Assembly (NCBI GenBank): GCA_049999725.1
Contig: JBNGIS010020651.1
Span: 1 to 64,000, forward strand
Length of the DNA: 64,000 bases
Reading direction: 5' to 3'
Source: Haplomitrium mnioides
Taxonomy: Eukaryota; Marchantiophyta; Haplomitriopsida; Calobryales
Part shown: positions 35,967 to 47,617 of the stretch, piece by piece
Layout of the letters: every line of letters begins with the position of its first letter
Numbering within the stretch: the first letter of the stretch is position 1
Translations under genes and position numbers: made by a program
The notes under the pieces: generated by a model
What the model was told of the DNA's origin: nothing
Databases searched by the model: none
The model's input: the letters and a program-made list of their open reading frames with translations, nothing else

Positions 35967-38072
35967 GCCAATAGAAATATTTGCCAATCGTTGGGCCACG
36001 TCGGAAAATATGTCATAGTCGGACAAGTTTTGCAAGGACGTAGGAAGAACCTTGCACTTGCGTCGTCGAAGGGGAATACCTTTCCCAATCTTCTTTGGAA
36101 TAAGCGTCATAAGGACTGGTGGAACTAGTAGATCTGGTACAAAGGAAGAAGAAGGAGAATAAGAAGAAGTATGCTCTGGTACGGGAGAAGGATGAGTCAT
36201 ATCCATGGGTGTATGTGTGGGAAGTCAGAAAGTAACATCCGCACGGATGGTACTGGGCTCGGGATCATCCATAAAATGTAAGATAGGAGCTTTTGCTAGC
36301 GGGGCAGCAAAAGGACGAGCTGCCTCGACAACTGGTTCCTTAGGACATGAAGACGTAATAGGTGTAGGTAATTCTACGCCAGATCGTAAGGTAATATTAA
36401 CCGGAACCACTTGAATATGCTCAAGGTTTTGAGGTGGAGGAGAAGTAGAGGTAGAAGGAAGAGGAAGAGCAGTAGCCACTTGATGTGCACCCCCGACTTG
36501 CAGTTGTGGTGTGGGAGCCAATGTAAGTTGTTGAGCGGGTTGGGCTGCCGGTGTCGAGATCGGTTGTGCCTGATAATACGTTATGTATGGTGGTGGAGGC
36601 ACATATGCAGAACCAGAATTCGAGTTGGACTGCGGTTGCCAATATTGCGGCTTCCCATATTGTGGAGCTTGCTGAAAGTTCGGTTGGCCATAACCAAGTT
36701 GTTGTTGGGCATACCTAGACTGGTTTTGCGAATAGGGCCGATTGTTTTGGCCTTGTTGTCCAAAACGATTGTTGTAAAACCTCTGGTTTTGATATCCTTG
36801 ATTAGGTCTCTGATACGTGGATGGAGGTCGGTTCTGATAATACGGTCTCATACGAAGAAGAGGACAATCTCAAGCGATATGATTGGAACTTTGACAATTG
36901 TAACATGTTTGTCCCATAGAAGTTCGAAACTGTGAAAAAGAAGAAGTGGGTTGCTGAGTGGCCGCTTGAGGGTAACTCTGCTGCAGATAAGGAGTAGGTT
37001 GAACAGGTGCTGGTGCGGGATATGACGGCGTAGGACCCTGATTCATCAATGGAGATTGCGGAATCACGCTCGAGGGTCCAGTAGCTACGACGGGTGAAGA
37101 AACATTAGCCAAATTTACATTGGCATGATTCTTGAATCTTTGTAACACAGGACAACCCTCCGACGTATGGTCAGAAGACAAGCAACCATCACACCAAGTA
37201 GGCAAAGTACAAGCTTCTAGTGGAGAATGTTGCTTGTTGCACCTCGTGCACCAAACATTTGAAGGTTGTGTTTGCACGTTCGGTCCAGCACCTGAATGGA
37301 CCATCTGAATTTTCAGACTTGCTAGCTGATCCGAAAGAAGAGTAGCAATATCATTACGAACTTCAGCGCAAAATTCTGCAAGTTCATCTCTGCGAGAGTT
37401 GGAAGCAACCGAGGATTCCGATCGAGTTGGCACTGAAGAATGTTGTTATGACGGTGCTTGTGCCGCAAAGCGTGTAGCTTGTGAGGTTCCATACCCCATC
37501 GAGCTCATGCTAACGGACCCAGCCGAAGAATAAGAAGAAGCTATAAAGCGCTCACGTCGTAAAAACATCTTTTCATATGCGGTGGCTACTTGAATTGCTT
37601 GATCCAACGTTTGTGGATCTTGAAGTAAGACATGCTCTTGCATGGCATTTGGTAGACCTTTAATAAAAAACCTTGTTTGGTGTTCATCTGGCAGAGGCGT
37701 TTGCCTCTTACTAACTGCCGCTTTGAATCGATTACTGTAATCTTGAATAGATTCGTCGGCAAACATTCGAATACAAAAAAGATCACCCCAAGCACGATCA
37801 AAATGATATGCGGGACGAAAATGATTCAAGAAAGCAGTACGGAGGTCAAGCCATGTGACAATGGTCGCTGCCTCTCGGAAATACCAATTGATGGCATCGC
37901 CATCTAAAGTGGTCGGAAATTGATGTCGCAATATATCCTCGGGATCACCTGTTGCTGCGGCCAAAGCTAGAAAGCAATTAAGATGCGTATCCGCATCTAC
38001 TCTGTCTATAGCCATTTGTCTTGTAAACTTTGGACAAGAATATCGTGTTGGTACGGGTTGTTGAAAAGCCAT
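35967..38072 (-). pseudogene. Gag, element 2
   Basis: Likely starts at 38072 (MAFQQPVPTRYS). The capsid-like region contains DAINWYFREAATIVTWLDLRT and FLNHFRPAYHFDRAWGDL, then FFIKGLPNAMQEHVLLQDP, as in plant retrotransposon gag. The nucleocapsid part has CTRCNKQHSPLEAC (about 37210-37250), CDGCLSSDHTSEGC (about 37150-37195) and CYNCQSSNHIA-stop-DC (about 36863-36905), where a TGA stop lies inside the last knuckle. A Gln/Tyr/Pro-rich tail follows. Stops at 37446, 36870 and 36225 are in frame. Confidence 0.85.
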
Positions 38073-38209
38073 AGTTCGTGTCAAGTTGAAAACGGGAACG
38101 GTAAAAACTAAAGATGTATTTTTGTTACTAATATAAGGAGGACGCAAACACCTCCGAACGTTATGCTCAGATCTCGAAAGGGCAGGAGAAGAAGAAAGAG
38201 GACGCTTCA

Positions 38210-38309
38210 NNNNNNNNNNNNNNNNNNNNNNNNNNNNNNNNNNNNNNNNNNNNNNNNNNNNNNNNNNNNNNNNNNNNNNNNNNNNNNNNNNNNNNNNNNN
38301 NNNNNNNNN
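38210..38309. other. Assembly gap (100 Ns) in element 2 leader
   Basis: A run of 100 N between the gag start and the leader ORF. The true length is unknown. No duplicated ends are visible here. Confidence 0.99.
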
Positions 38310-38518
38310 ACACTCGGACTTCCAGAATGGGATGTGCCACGAAAAGAAAAGAAAAAAAGAAACTTGTAACCCACTACTCACGGCCTCCAGCCGAATCCTA
38401 CATATGCAAGCTGAAATGACAAAAGAAAAGGTGTGGCTCACCTCACTCTAGGAAACAAGAGTACGAAACTGGATCAAAGAGAACTTTTCAGTTTGCTAAA
38501 AGAGAAAACTATGAAAAA

Positions 38519-38719
38519 CTATTGGGTCGAACGTAGACTAGTGACGGGCTCAATATCCTCAAAGCTAAGAGTATCTAAGGGAATCCATGTAGCTAACCAC
38601 CAAAGGGTATCAATTGCTTCTACCCACATACGGTAAAGAAAATGATCCAAAGTCATATCGCATGCTTCAGCCATTTCGGCAAATGTCATGACATGTGTAG
38701 AAGATTCATCATGCCCCAT
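38519..38719 (-). CDS. Leader ORF of element 2 with WVEAID...WWLATWIP core
   Basis: A 66-codon open frame with an ATG at 38717-38719, about 107 bp downstream of the primer site and upstream of gag, in sense orientation. Its core, WVEAIDTLWWLATWIP, aligns without gaps to WAEAIDLLCWLLDWLP in the leader ORF of the copia element at 59859-60050; over about 40 aligned residues roughly 17 are identical. The product is Trp-rich and partly hydrophobic, with no domain I recognise. It may be a small peptide, a translated packaging or regulatory region, or a captured fragment. The gap at 38210-38309 prevents testing continuity with gag. Confidence 0.5.
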   Translation of the reverse strand: MGHDESSTHVMTFAEMAEACDMTLDHFLYRMWVEAIDTLWWLATWIPLDTLSFEDIEPVTSLRSTQ

Positions 38720-38825
38720 TGTGGGAACAAAATAAGGCTAATCAAAAGGTAATGGCTACGGGTAAAGACAACAACGACAACGGAAAACGGCAAACGACCG
38801 ACGCAACGGCTTAGGTAATGGCTTG

Positions 38826-38838
38826 GGCAACGGCGCCA
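38826..38838 (-). promoter_or_regulatory. Primer-binding site of element 2 (tRNA-Asp type)
   Basis: The minus strand reads TGGCGCCGTTGCC one base after the CA end of the 5' LTR. This matches the tRNA-Asp-complementary primer site known in plant Athila/Tat-like elements for its first 13 bases; the next bases diverge. Confidence 0.8.
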
Positions 38839-38839
38839 C

Positions 38840-41600
38840 TGTTTCGACTATAGTTTGGGCTATCATGGGGATAGCGGGGTAAGACCCTGAAGGATCAGAG
38901 CCTTATCCTTGAAGTTGGAAGAAGAGATAAGAGAGAGGGAAGAAGTAGATACGAGGGAAATAGAAGAAGTGTGGAGAAGGAGAGGGAGACTAGAAGGGTA
39001 AGAGGTATCGGGAAAGCATAAAGAAGAACTTTGACAATGCGTCTGAATTACTTATGTTCGTAAAAGCAACAACACACCCAAACTCAGTCCTCACTCAATT
39101 AATTCTCTCAAACACCATAAACTATCCTATTCCATCATACACAACACTATTCAGCTCCTCATCCTATCATGCTTAACATTCAGACAAACGACATACTAAC
39201 TCTAAAAAGTATCAACAACATGGAAATGCATAGAAATCCCAATTCACATCCACACATTCTACCAACTAGAAAACTTAGAAATTCTGCAATGAGCACTTTA
39301 TATATCTCAGGTATCACAATATAATTTCACAGTTTTGTTCCCATTCCAAGGTTTGACTATTGACGACTATACGGTGACTCTTCTTATATTTTTTTTCTTT
39401 CGGAACACTTAACACCAGAACTTTTACACACTTTCGGACTACACACATCACATATGACTCTGAATTCAGAACAGGGTATCATGCTGGATATGACTTCAAC
39501 AGAACAAACAAAACTCACACACAAAAACAACAAAACTGATTTTACCCTCTATGTATATGATACCTTAACTATTTTGGCCTTATCCTCTTGGTCGCGCAAG
39601 AATCTTCCACAAGCTGCCATTAAACTTCAGAGTGCCCTTGATTGCTCACAGTGACCATCTAGACCCCAAAGAATTGTTTTCCACCAATTCTAAGCTCTTC
39701 CCAAACTTTTCATGTCATCCTTTTTTTTTATCATTTTCTCCAACTTCAACTCCCTGCCAGGAATTCCAGAAGCACTCAAATACTCTGTTCTTCATCTAAA
39801 CAGAATCTCTTGCCATCACACTACTCCAAAAATTTATTACTTCCAAACATTCTTCCTCCTGTTCCAAGAATAAATCCCCATAAACTGCAAAAAGTATATT
39901 CCACTTGTATTTTCCTTCCTTGAAACCTCTTCCCAAATCTACTAACTTATTAGTCTGCTCGTAATAAGAACCTCCACCCAAAGATTCTCCAGTATATTCC
40001 TGATGCTTTCCCTTGCCATAAGAACTACAAAGCCAATATGCCCCCTATTTGCTATAAGAACACTTCATTATACCCTCCTTAACAACTTCCTTTTGTACAT
40101 TCCTCTTTCTCCTTCGTATACTGTCTTTCTTCGTCGTACAGATTTTTTTTCGCACAGCGCCTGATTTCGTAGACCTTCACAGCTCTCACCTATCGCAGCA
40201 TTAGGTAGGGCAAGCGAGCTCAATACTTCGTCAACAGCTCCTCGCCCATGAATTTATCTTGCCTTTGCGATTCCTTCATCCCCTATGCAGGTGTATTGCG
40301 TCTTCACTTCGAGTGTAGCCTTCGTCGTCGCAGCAGTCACTCGTCGAGCAGATTTTTGCACAGTACTTGGCATCATTGACAGCGCTTCGATCTCCCCACT
40401 TCTTCCATTTCGTTTCACAATTTCGATTCCTTCCATCCTAATGCTCTTCCTTTATCCATGGATGTTGGATCAGCCTCCTTTTATCATGCATCTCGAGGAC
40501 GTTCTGCTGTTGCTCCTTGAATCCAGCCAGCTCGTCGAACAGATTGTCGCGCAACCGATTGTCAACACCCCCCACTTGATCACGCCTATGCGCTTGGACA
40601 GCAGCTCAATATCCAACCTTTAGATTCATCAGTCCTTGTATTTTTGAATTCCTCTCTTCCATTCTATTGGTGTACAATCGTACTGTTGGTGCAGGAATTC
40701 CGATTGCAGTGATCTGCCTTGTGTGCCCATAATCGACTTGCGTTACTTAATTCGATCGTTGCTCTTCACTTGCTGCAGATTTTCCTTCCACGGCTTGTAC
40801 AACCCAAAGTTCAGGCACCTACTCCATCGAGACACTCCACAAACATTTCCATGTGTTCTTCACAAAACTCTAACAAAATAGATTGCTTCTTTCAATTTTC
40901 AACAGGTCCATGTCTTCACCAATCGGATCTTCACGAATCCGATCTACCCCTTCTTCAAACTTCATGAATCTTCATGCTCCTCAAGTTCGTCCCTGCTCCA
41001 GCCGCCATGCTCCATCGACAATCCATGTTCTCCAAAAATTCACGCGGGGGCCTCCATGGCCAAAATTTTCCCGTTAAATACTTTCACTAACCCTAGCTCA
41101 TTTTTCTTTTTCCCCGATTAATCTCAGCCATTGATTGATGCAGATCTCCACCGTCAATTTAATGTGCTTTTTCCATGGCCTCTAGCTTAGGTATAATATT
41201 ATTTTAACACAAAAATACTAATTTCTAAATTTCTACTCCACTAATCACTCTTTTGACAAACCGACTTTCACGTACGAATATGGACACACACACGCACATA
41301 ACATACACATATATACTTATAGAGGGATTATTTTTTTCTGACTCATTTTTCGTTACCTTGCATTCCTTTGTACGCCAATAATGTCGTTGGGACTTCGTGA
41401 TACCTGTACTTGCAGAAATACACAAATACGATGAAAATAATATTAAAATTGTTTTTTTCCGAACAAGATTCCTCTTTTCCGATGATGTCCACTGCTGCTC
41501 ATACTCGCCATTTGTGCTCCACATGACTCCATTTCTTCGCTTTGTTCCTCCTACACGTTGTCTCCAAGTGTAACTCCACTGCACCTCTCTGGGCCTAACA
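38840..41600 (-). repeat. 5' LTR of element 2 (2.76 kb)
   Basis: Direct repeat of 29162-31978, bounded by tgtttcgac at 38840 and cctaaca at 41600. A TATATATG motif on the element-sense strand lies near 41306-41318. Differences from the other LTR include single substitutions and a few indels, so the insertion is not recent. Confidence 0.9.
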
Positions 41601-41605
41601 GCCAC

Positions 41606-41653
41606 CTCCGATTCCACGAATTCTCCTTTAGTGCCTCATGTCACTAGCTGATA
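41606..41653 (-). repeat. 3' LTR of element 3, remaining inner end
   Basis: Continues the LTR interrupted at 29161: ctccgattccacgaattctcc, then gtgcctcatgtcactagctgata. The terminal CA has become TA. The matching uninterrupted sequence lies at 51948-51995. Confidence 0.85.
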
Positions 41654-41668
41654 TAACTCCCCCTTTAA
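41654..41668 (-). promoter_or_regulatory. Polypurine tract of element 3
   Basis: The minus strand reads TTAAAGGGGGAGTTA directly against the LTR, in the position of the plus-strand primer. Confidence 0.65.
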
Positions 41669-41839
41669 GTGTGAAGTGTCCTCACAAACACCCTTCTCCG
41701 TTCATCAACTCTATTGGTTGCCTCCTCCGGAGTGGCCGCTGCTTGGCTAGATAAAAGGTTGATGTAGTGCAATTTCACAAACAATCACACACTCACATAC
41801 CCAAGACACTCACACATACTCACCACACCCACACCCACA

Positions 41840-43130
41840 CACTCACACCTGCCGACTTGGAATCTCCGCTCGGATCAACCCCGGTCTCCCTCCATCTTCC
41901 TCTTGGTTTACGCACCTTTTGAGGCGGTCGAAATGCACTCGATTGGCGAACTTCTGCCCCTCTAATGTTTTCAATTCTATTGACCCATTTTGATGCAATT
42001 TTTGCAAGATAAAGGGACCCATCCACCTAGTGTGTAACTTCCCTAGGAAGTGTACAAATCTATTGTCATACAACAACACCGGGTTCCCCTCCCAGAGGTA
42101 TGTTGGTTTAAAACCATTGTCATGTTGTTGCTTCCGCAACTGCTGTTGATGCTCCAACCTTCCCTAGGCTTGCTCCTTGGCTTTCTCCAAGCTCTCCAAC
42201 TTATATAGTCTTTCCCTTCTACTTTGATCTTTTGTCATCCTCTCCTCTTCCAACCGTCATCTAGTGGGCACTTCATACTCCACCGACCCCAGAGTGTGTT
42301 GTCCAAAGACCAAGAAATAGAGGCAGTAGCTGGTGGTAGTCTTATAAGCCAAGTTATAGGCATGGGTTGATGTTAGCAGCTTGTGGTCTCAGTCTGCCTT
42401 GTTTGTTGCCACCGTTTTTTTGAGGATCTTACCCATGATCCTGTTTGCCCTCTTTGTGAGCTTGTTAGCCTTCAGATGATAAGCTATAGTGTGACAATGC
42501 TTGACCAGGTATCTTGAGGTCAGGTCCTTGATTACCTGGTTGATGAAGTGCGTACCTTGGTCACTCACTAGCTCCAGCAAGGGCCCAAACCTGCAAAACA
42601 TCTGCTCATATAGGAAGGCAGCCACAATCCTAGCATCATCCTTCCGAGTGGCTCTGGCTTCCACCCATTTTGTGGCATAATCCGTAGCCAACAAAATGTA
42701 CCTGTTGCCCCTACGGGTGGATGGTGCAATCGGACTGATGGAATCAATTCCCCATTTTTCAAAAGGGTGCCAAGAGAATAATAAGGACCAAGGGATAATG
42801 CTGGTTAGTTGCTAGCCTCTCTGTCCTCTGGCATGCGTCGCACCTCTTCACCCAGAAGTGCACATCCTTGTGCAGCATGGGCCACCAGTACCCTGCGTCC
42901 AAAATCTTCCTTATTGTGGCATCCGCTGCAAAATGGCCCCCCATATCTTCTCTGTGCAAGGCTTCCATCACCATTGTGGCTTGATCCCGCTCTAGGCATC
43001 ATCTAATCATTCCATTGTAGCTCCGCTTATGCAACACTCCCTTTATTAGCAGGTATGGCTTCATCTTTCTGAGGAACACGACAACTTCCTCTCTGTTGCT
43101 GCCTTTTGGAATTTGGGCTGAATGGAGGAA
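41840..43130 (-). pseudogene. Integrase, element 3
   Basis: Same family as element 1: a zinc-binding region with GGHFAADATIRKILDAGYWW and CDACQRTERLA (about 42815-42950), the core fragment [32 protein letters not shown] (about 42525-42570) and a degraded Glu region (KANKLTKRANRIMGKIL, where the usual Glu lies in a changed context). The C-terminal part has PVLLYDNRFVHFLGKLHTRW (about 42020-42090). Frame changes occur near 42760 and 42390. An ACA-rich simple-sequence tract at about 41780-41850 follows its end. Confidence 0.8.
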
Positions 43131-44095
43131 TTATGTTATGGCAGCATAATCTGTGGCCCTTCCAACTTTGACCTGGAACAGATTCTCATCCAAGAACGTA
43201 TTGTTTACCTCCTCCTCATTGATCGGCCCAGCAACCCGGGAGAAGAAATCGGCATTGTTGTGTTTCCTCTCTGGTTTGATCCGCACTTCAAAGTCAAACT
43301 CTTGCAGGAGAAGCACCCATCTTGCAATTCGACTTGTCACATTCGGTTTATTTACCATGTACTTGAGAGCATTGTGATCAGTGTGAAAGATCATTTTGTA
43401 ATGCAACAAGTAATGCCTGAATTTCTTCAAGGCGTAAATGATTCCTAAGGCTTCCCAATGAGTAGCAGAATAATTCTTCTCCGTTGGAGCCAGTAGCCTG
43501 CTGGCAAAAACAATTGGATGATCCATGCCCTTCTCATTTGTCTATCTCAGTACGGCCCCAATGCAAAAGTCGGGCACATCAATCATGACGTGAGATTCTC
43601 TCCCCCAGTTGGGAGACACTAGAACTGGGGCACTTGCCAATCGTCTCTTCAACTCCATGAAGCTCGCCAGCCTTCGGGGGTGGCCTCAAATGTGTTGCCC
43701 CCCTTGGTCATTTAGGTGAGAGGTAGAGCCACCAAGGCAAACTGGTCGATAAATCTTCTATAGTACCTCACGCACCCCAAGAAGCCATGCACCTCCTTCA
43801 GGTTGGTGGGGAATGATACATTCATCTAGATGGCAATCTTCTTCTGGTCTACTCCAATGGCTCGACTAGAAATCCTGTGTCCAAGGAGTATCCCTTCCTT
43901 CACCCCAAAGAAACATTTGCCAAGGTGTAATCTCAGCCGCGTCTCTCTGCAGCTTTGGAGGGTGAGCCTCACATCCCACTCAACTTCCCATACACCACAA
44001 AATCGTTGATGAAGATCTCCAAGAATTTCCTCAAGTAATCATGGAAGATGTTCATCATCATCTTTTGAAAAGTTCCTAGCTCGTTGGATAGTCTG
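43131..44095 (-). pseudogene. Partial reverse transcriptase and RNase H, element 3
   Basis: Starts in the middle of RT: QKMMMNIFHDYLRKFLEIFI then NDFVVYGK, so the catalytic Y/F-x-D-D box reads F-I-N-D, with the first Asp replaced by Asn. The N-terminal half of RT (present in element 1 at 5400-5745) is absent. RNase H has VFASRLLAPTEKNYSATHWE, MIFHTDHNALKYMV and IARWVLLLQEFDFEV. A stop ends the frame at 43131. A frame change occurs near 43530. Confidence 0.8.
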
Positions 44096-45870
44096 AAAGT
44101 CATCCTTGGGGCCGTGATCTCCGCCCCTGCTTCTTTGGGCTCCTCCTGCTATTTGCGGACCTCTTTCAGGGTTTCAATCACTGCCTACTCCTCCTCCAAT
44201 ACCTGCACAGCCTCCAGCTGCTTCCTCACATGGTCTTGTTGTTTTGGATATAACCATTTTCAATTGTCCCGCTGGTAATCCGAATCACTTCGTGATGAGG
44301 GTGCTTGAGCTGTCCTCTTCTTGGCTTTTCGCTCGCTCTTTTTCTGGCTCTTCTTCTTGGATTTCACCCCGGCTCGGGTTGCCACTCGATAGCAGTCTTC
44401 ATGAGTTGGTGTCTTCCATCCGAGCAATTCTGCTTCCTCCTCCTTTTCTAGGGCTATGAGATTAGCAATTGCAGGGGGAAGGGGGTTTGTGCCTGGGCCA
44501 AGGGATACATCGGGCCTTGGGCTGAGTGGGCAATTGATCGCCACATGCCCCTCCTTCTTGCATTGGAAGCATAATGCGGGCGGTTGGCCATAACCGCTCT
44601 TCCGTGGCTCCGAACAGTTGGAGGAAATGTGGCCTGGCTGGCCACAATTCCATTAGACTAGGATGGTCTTCCAGGGTGGTCGATTAGTAGTCCACTAATT
44701 TCCTAGCTCTCCATTTCCCCTTGCAAGCCTATGCAACATGGTGCGAGGTTCCCCGCTGATCTGGTGTACCGTCTCAGGGGCCTCTTCCATCACATAATCC
44801 ACCTCCTCCTTCACGTACTCTGGTGCCTCTTCTCGCACGTAATGTATTGCATTGTTCTCTATCGGGCATTTGTGAGGGGAGTGGCCATGCTTGTTGCATC
44901 TTATGCACCACACTCCAACTCGCCTGGTGGGTAGCGGGTGGCTCTCTAGTTTGATTCTTGGTAGGAAAATATTCATCGCCTCCATTTTTGCGCTCAGCTC
45001 ATCAATTGGATCCCTCCCCCCTTGCTTTTTGCTTGTTTTGGGTTCAGGTTCACTCCTTTTGGATTTCTCTTAGTTGGCCTCCTTATGATGAAGCACTTCT
45101 CTCTCCTTGGCTTGTTTCTTCTTCTTTTGATCTTTCCTTTTCTTCTTCCTCCGGGATGACCAGTCCTCCTCGGAGCTAGTGTTGTCCGAGTCCCCCTTGC
45201 TCTCCAAGGTGGACGTGGAACTCTCATCTATCTCCTCTCCGCTATCGAAAGTGTCCAAAGAGTCTTTGGACTCATACTTTACCATTGCTTTTCTTCCGAA
45301 GCTCATGATTGTAGCCTTGAAGTGGGATCGAGCTGCATTGGTTGCCTCCTCCAGAGGCTGCAGATCCGTTTGCCTCACCTAGGTCCTAATTCCCTTGGGT
45401 AGGGCTGCCAAGAACCACGTTGTTAGCATCCCATATGTGGCTGGCAAATTCAATTTCTGAGCCACCTTCTTAAATCTCTGGAGGAATTTTCTCATAGATT
45501 CTTTCTTCTTCATCCTAAGTTGACTCATTTTGATCAGCGCCTTTGTTTCCTCCCTAATCCCCGTGAATTCCGCAATGAATGCGGCCTTGAATGCTTCCCA
45601 ATCCCTTTTGACGTTGTCTCGTAGGTCCTTATACTAGAGTTGTGCCTCTCCCTTCAGAACCAGTGGCAGAATTCCGATCTTTACATGGCTTTCTCCATTC
45701 GCTGCCCCTGTATTCTCTAGATTGTCCAGTTAGGCATCGGGGTCGTCCTTTAAACACCCCTTGAAGGACTTGTACTTAAATATGCCCCTCAGTCCCAAAG
45801 GGGTACCGGGTTGGCCATCCTAGCACTTGGCAAGAACAATTCTACCCACAAGTCGATTTCTTCCTTCACT
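44096..45870 (-). pseudogene. Gag, element 3, fused by deletion to RT
   Basis: The N-terminal part reads EEIDLWVELFLPSARMANPV (about 45790-45855) then a frame change. The Ser/Lys-rich linker is at about 45080-45260. Zinc knuckles: CIRCNKHGHSPHKC (about 44870-44910), a damaged second one WNCGQPGHISSNC (about 44615-44655, preceding Cys lost to a stop) and CFQCKKEGHVAINC (about 44530-44575). The C-terminal KEVRKQQEEPKEAG then joins directly to RT near 44095, so protease and the RT N-terminus are deleted relative to element 1. Confidence 0.8.
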
Positions 45871-46002
45871 CTTCCTCATAAGCTCACAGCAGGGTGCTAT
45901 GTTTCTCAGACTTCTCCACCCCTACACAATCTGACTTGGGTCTTTGGTGCACAAAGGGATAACTTGGCCTCGGGTTGGTCTCAGGCTTTCTGCAAACCTT
46001 TT

Positions 46003-46020
46003 GCCCTCCTTCTAGCGCCA
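46003..46020 (-). promoter_or_regulatory. Primer-binding site of element 3
   Basis: The minus strand reads TGGCGCTAGAAGGAGGGC, eight bases inside the LTR and identical to the site of element 1 at 8935-8952. Confidence 0.7.
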
Positions 46021-46028
46021 AAAACTTA

Positions 46029-47617
46029 TGTCACTCCCTTCCTTCAGGCTTGAACCTTCACAGGTGCCACTTGGAAGGTACAGGAGGACAAAAACAGGAA
46101 AAATAGGTTCTTTTGTGAGATGACCCCTATCTAGTTATCACTTTGAGGCTTTAAGAAATTCCTCTTCACCTTACAAGCCTTTCCTCACCTCCACAATCAC
46201 TTCAACATCCAATCTTCTCATTCACACTCAATGCTAGAACACTCACACACATAGACCAAGATACTCATGTAGTAATCTGCAATATAATTAAAGGGTCTCA
46301 AATCTAAACCCAACCACTTTGATACAAATCAAGAACAGAATGCAATACCCCAAGTATCACGGAACAATGCCAAGGAAACTAGTTCCCCTTTCGCAGAGCT
46401 GTCTCAAGATCCAAACAATTGGAATCCATGTATGCCCCTAGTCCTAAGTGTTTCTTATACAATACAATAGAATTCAAATCTAACTAATACACTCATACAC
46501 AAATACAAACAAACACACATGCATTGCACTTCACCAAAATCGTATGCCTTACAGAACCACAAGGACTAACCTCTCCAACATACTCCTCCTTTCCTCAACT
46601 GACATTCTCAATCTTTCTTTCATCCCCCATGCACACACCCTTCTTCCAAATAGTTTTTCAACTTCCCTCGCGAGAAGCCTTGGATTTACTTCCTCAAGTT
46701 TGGAAGAGGATTTCTTTAACTTCCACCTCTAGAAGATAGTCCTCTCAATTGCTGGCTACTCACTCCACCTCCGAACATTGAACAGATCTTCTGCACAGTG
46801 CGCGGACACTAACATAGCCGCTCCCTTCTTGGCTCCACTTGAAAGATTAAACCAGAGCGCACTCCGAGCGTTTCTGGGTTTGATGCTTCTGCACAGATGA
46901 TGTAGAGACGACTCCAAGATCCCCCCTTGGCAGCCTCTCCGGAATTCTCAATAGATAGGATCCCCTTCAATTTCCCGTATCGATTCACCTCCGCTACTGG
47001 TCCACTCGCAGGGATGAGTTCACCCAGATTGCCCGAGCCTCTAGAGCTCCTCGCCCAGCAATTCTTGGCGCCCCTCCAGTCCACGTCCACCCTTGCTAGC
47101 CCCCTCCACAAGTACACTTGCCTCACGTAAATCTTCACTCAAATTCCTTATGCCTTACCTCGTTGAGTCTTCCTATCCTAATATCTCTTACGCGTCTCTA
47201 ATTTGCATGCACATCAACTCGTTCAATGTCGCAGCCCGTGGATCTATACCCCTTGCGCTTCCGCCTATGTGTATCTGCTCCGTTTGAAAAGTTCGTTATT
47301 CCTGTTGGCCCTGAGCTTCGGACGTGGCAACCCTTGTCCTGTCTATTTGCAAAATGGTCCAAGTACAACGGTTAGTTCCAAGGGTTGCGAGGTTAGGTCC
47401 GAAGAATCTCACGGAACCTAGTCCGAAGAGTCTTGTAGAACCAAATCCGAAGAATTCCATGGAACCAAGAATTTGCTGTTGACTTTTCTTCCGCAGCTGC
47501 CGTTCGATGCCGTCTTCAACCGGGAAGCTTGACTACCGCATTGACCTTGATCTGCAGTTGACCACGGACCCAAGTATGAGGAATCCAATAGATTGGTGAG
47601 TCGGAAGTATCCCTTGG
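46029..47617 (-). repeat. 5' LTR of element 3, first part (family B)
   Basis: Starts tgtcactccc at 46029. Broken at 47617 by an inverted solo LTR; the last five bases, cttgg (47613-47617), are one copy of its target duplication. The corresponding uninterrupted sequence is at 27690-27720 in the left LTR. Confidence 0.85.

Larger units (their letters stand above)
29162..41600 (-). mobile_element. Complete Ty3/gypsy LTR retrotransposon, element 2 (12.4 kb)
   Basis: Two LTRs (29162-31978 and 38840-41600) with TG...CA ends bound a 6.9 kb internal domain. Flanks are gctac (29157-29161) and gccac (41601-41605), a 5-bp target duplication with one transition. The element sits inside the left LTR of element 3; the uninterrupted site is preserved at 51931-51960 in the other LTR. 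The primer site matches the 3' end expected for tRNA-Asp, as reported for Athila/Tat-type elements. Gag-pol is in one frame on either side of an assembly gap, with about ten premature stops. No chromodomain is seen. Confidence 0.92.
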
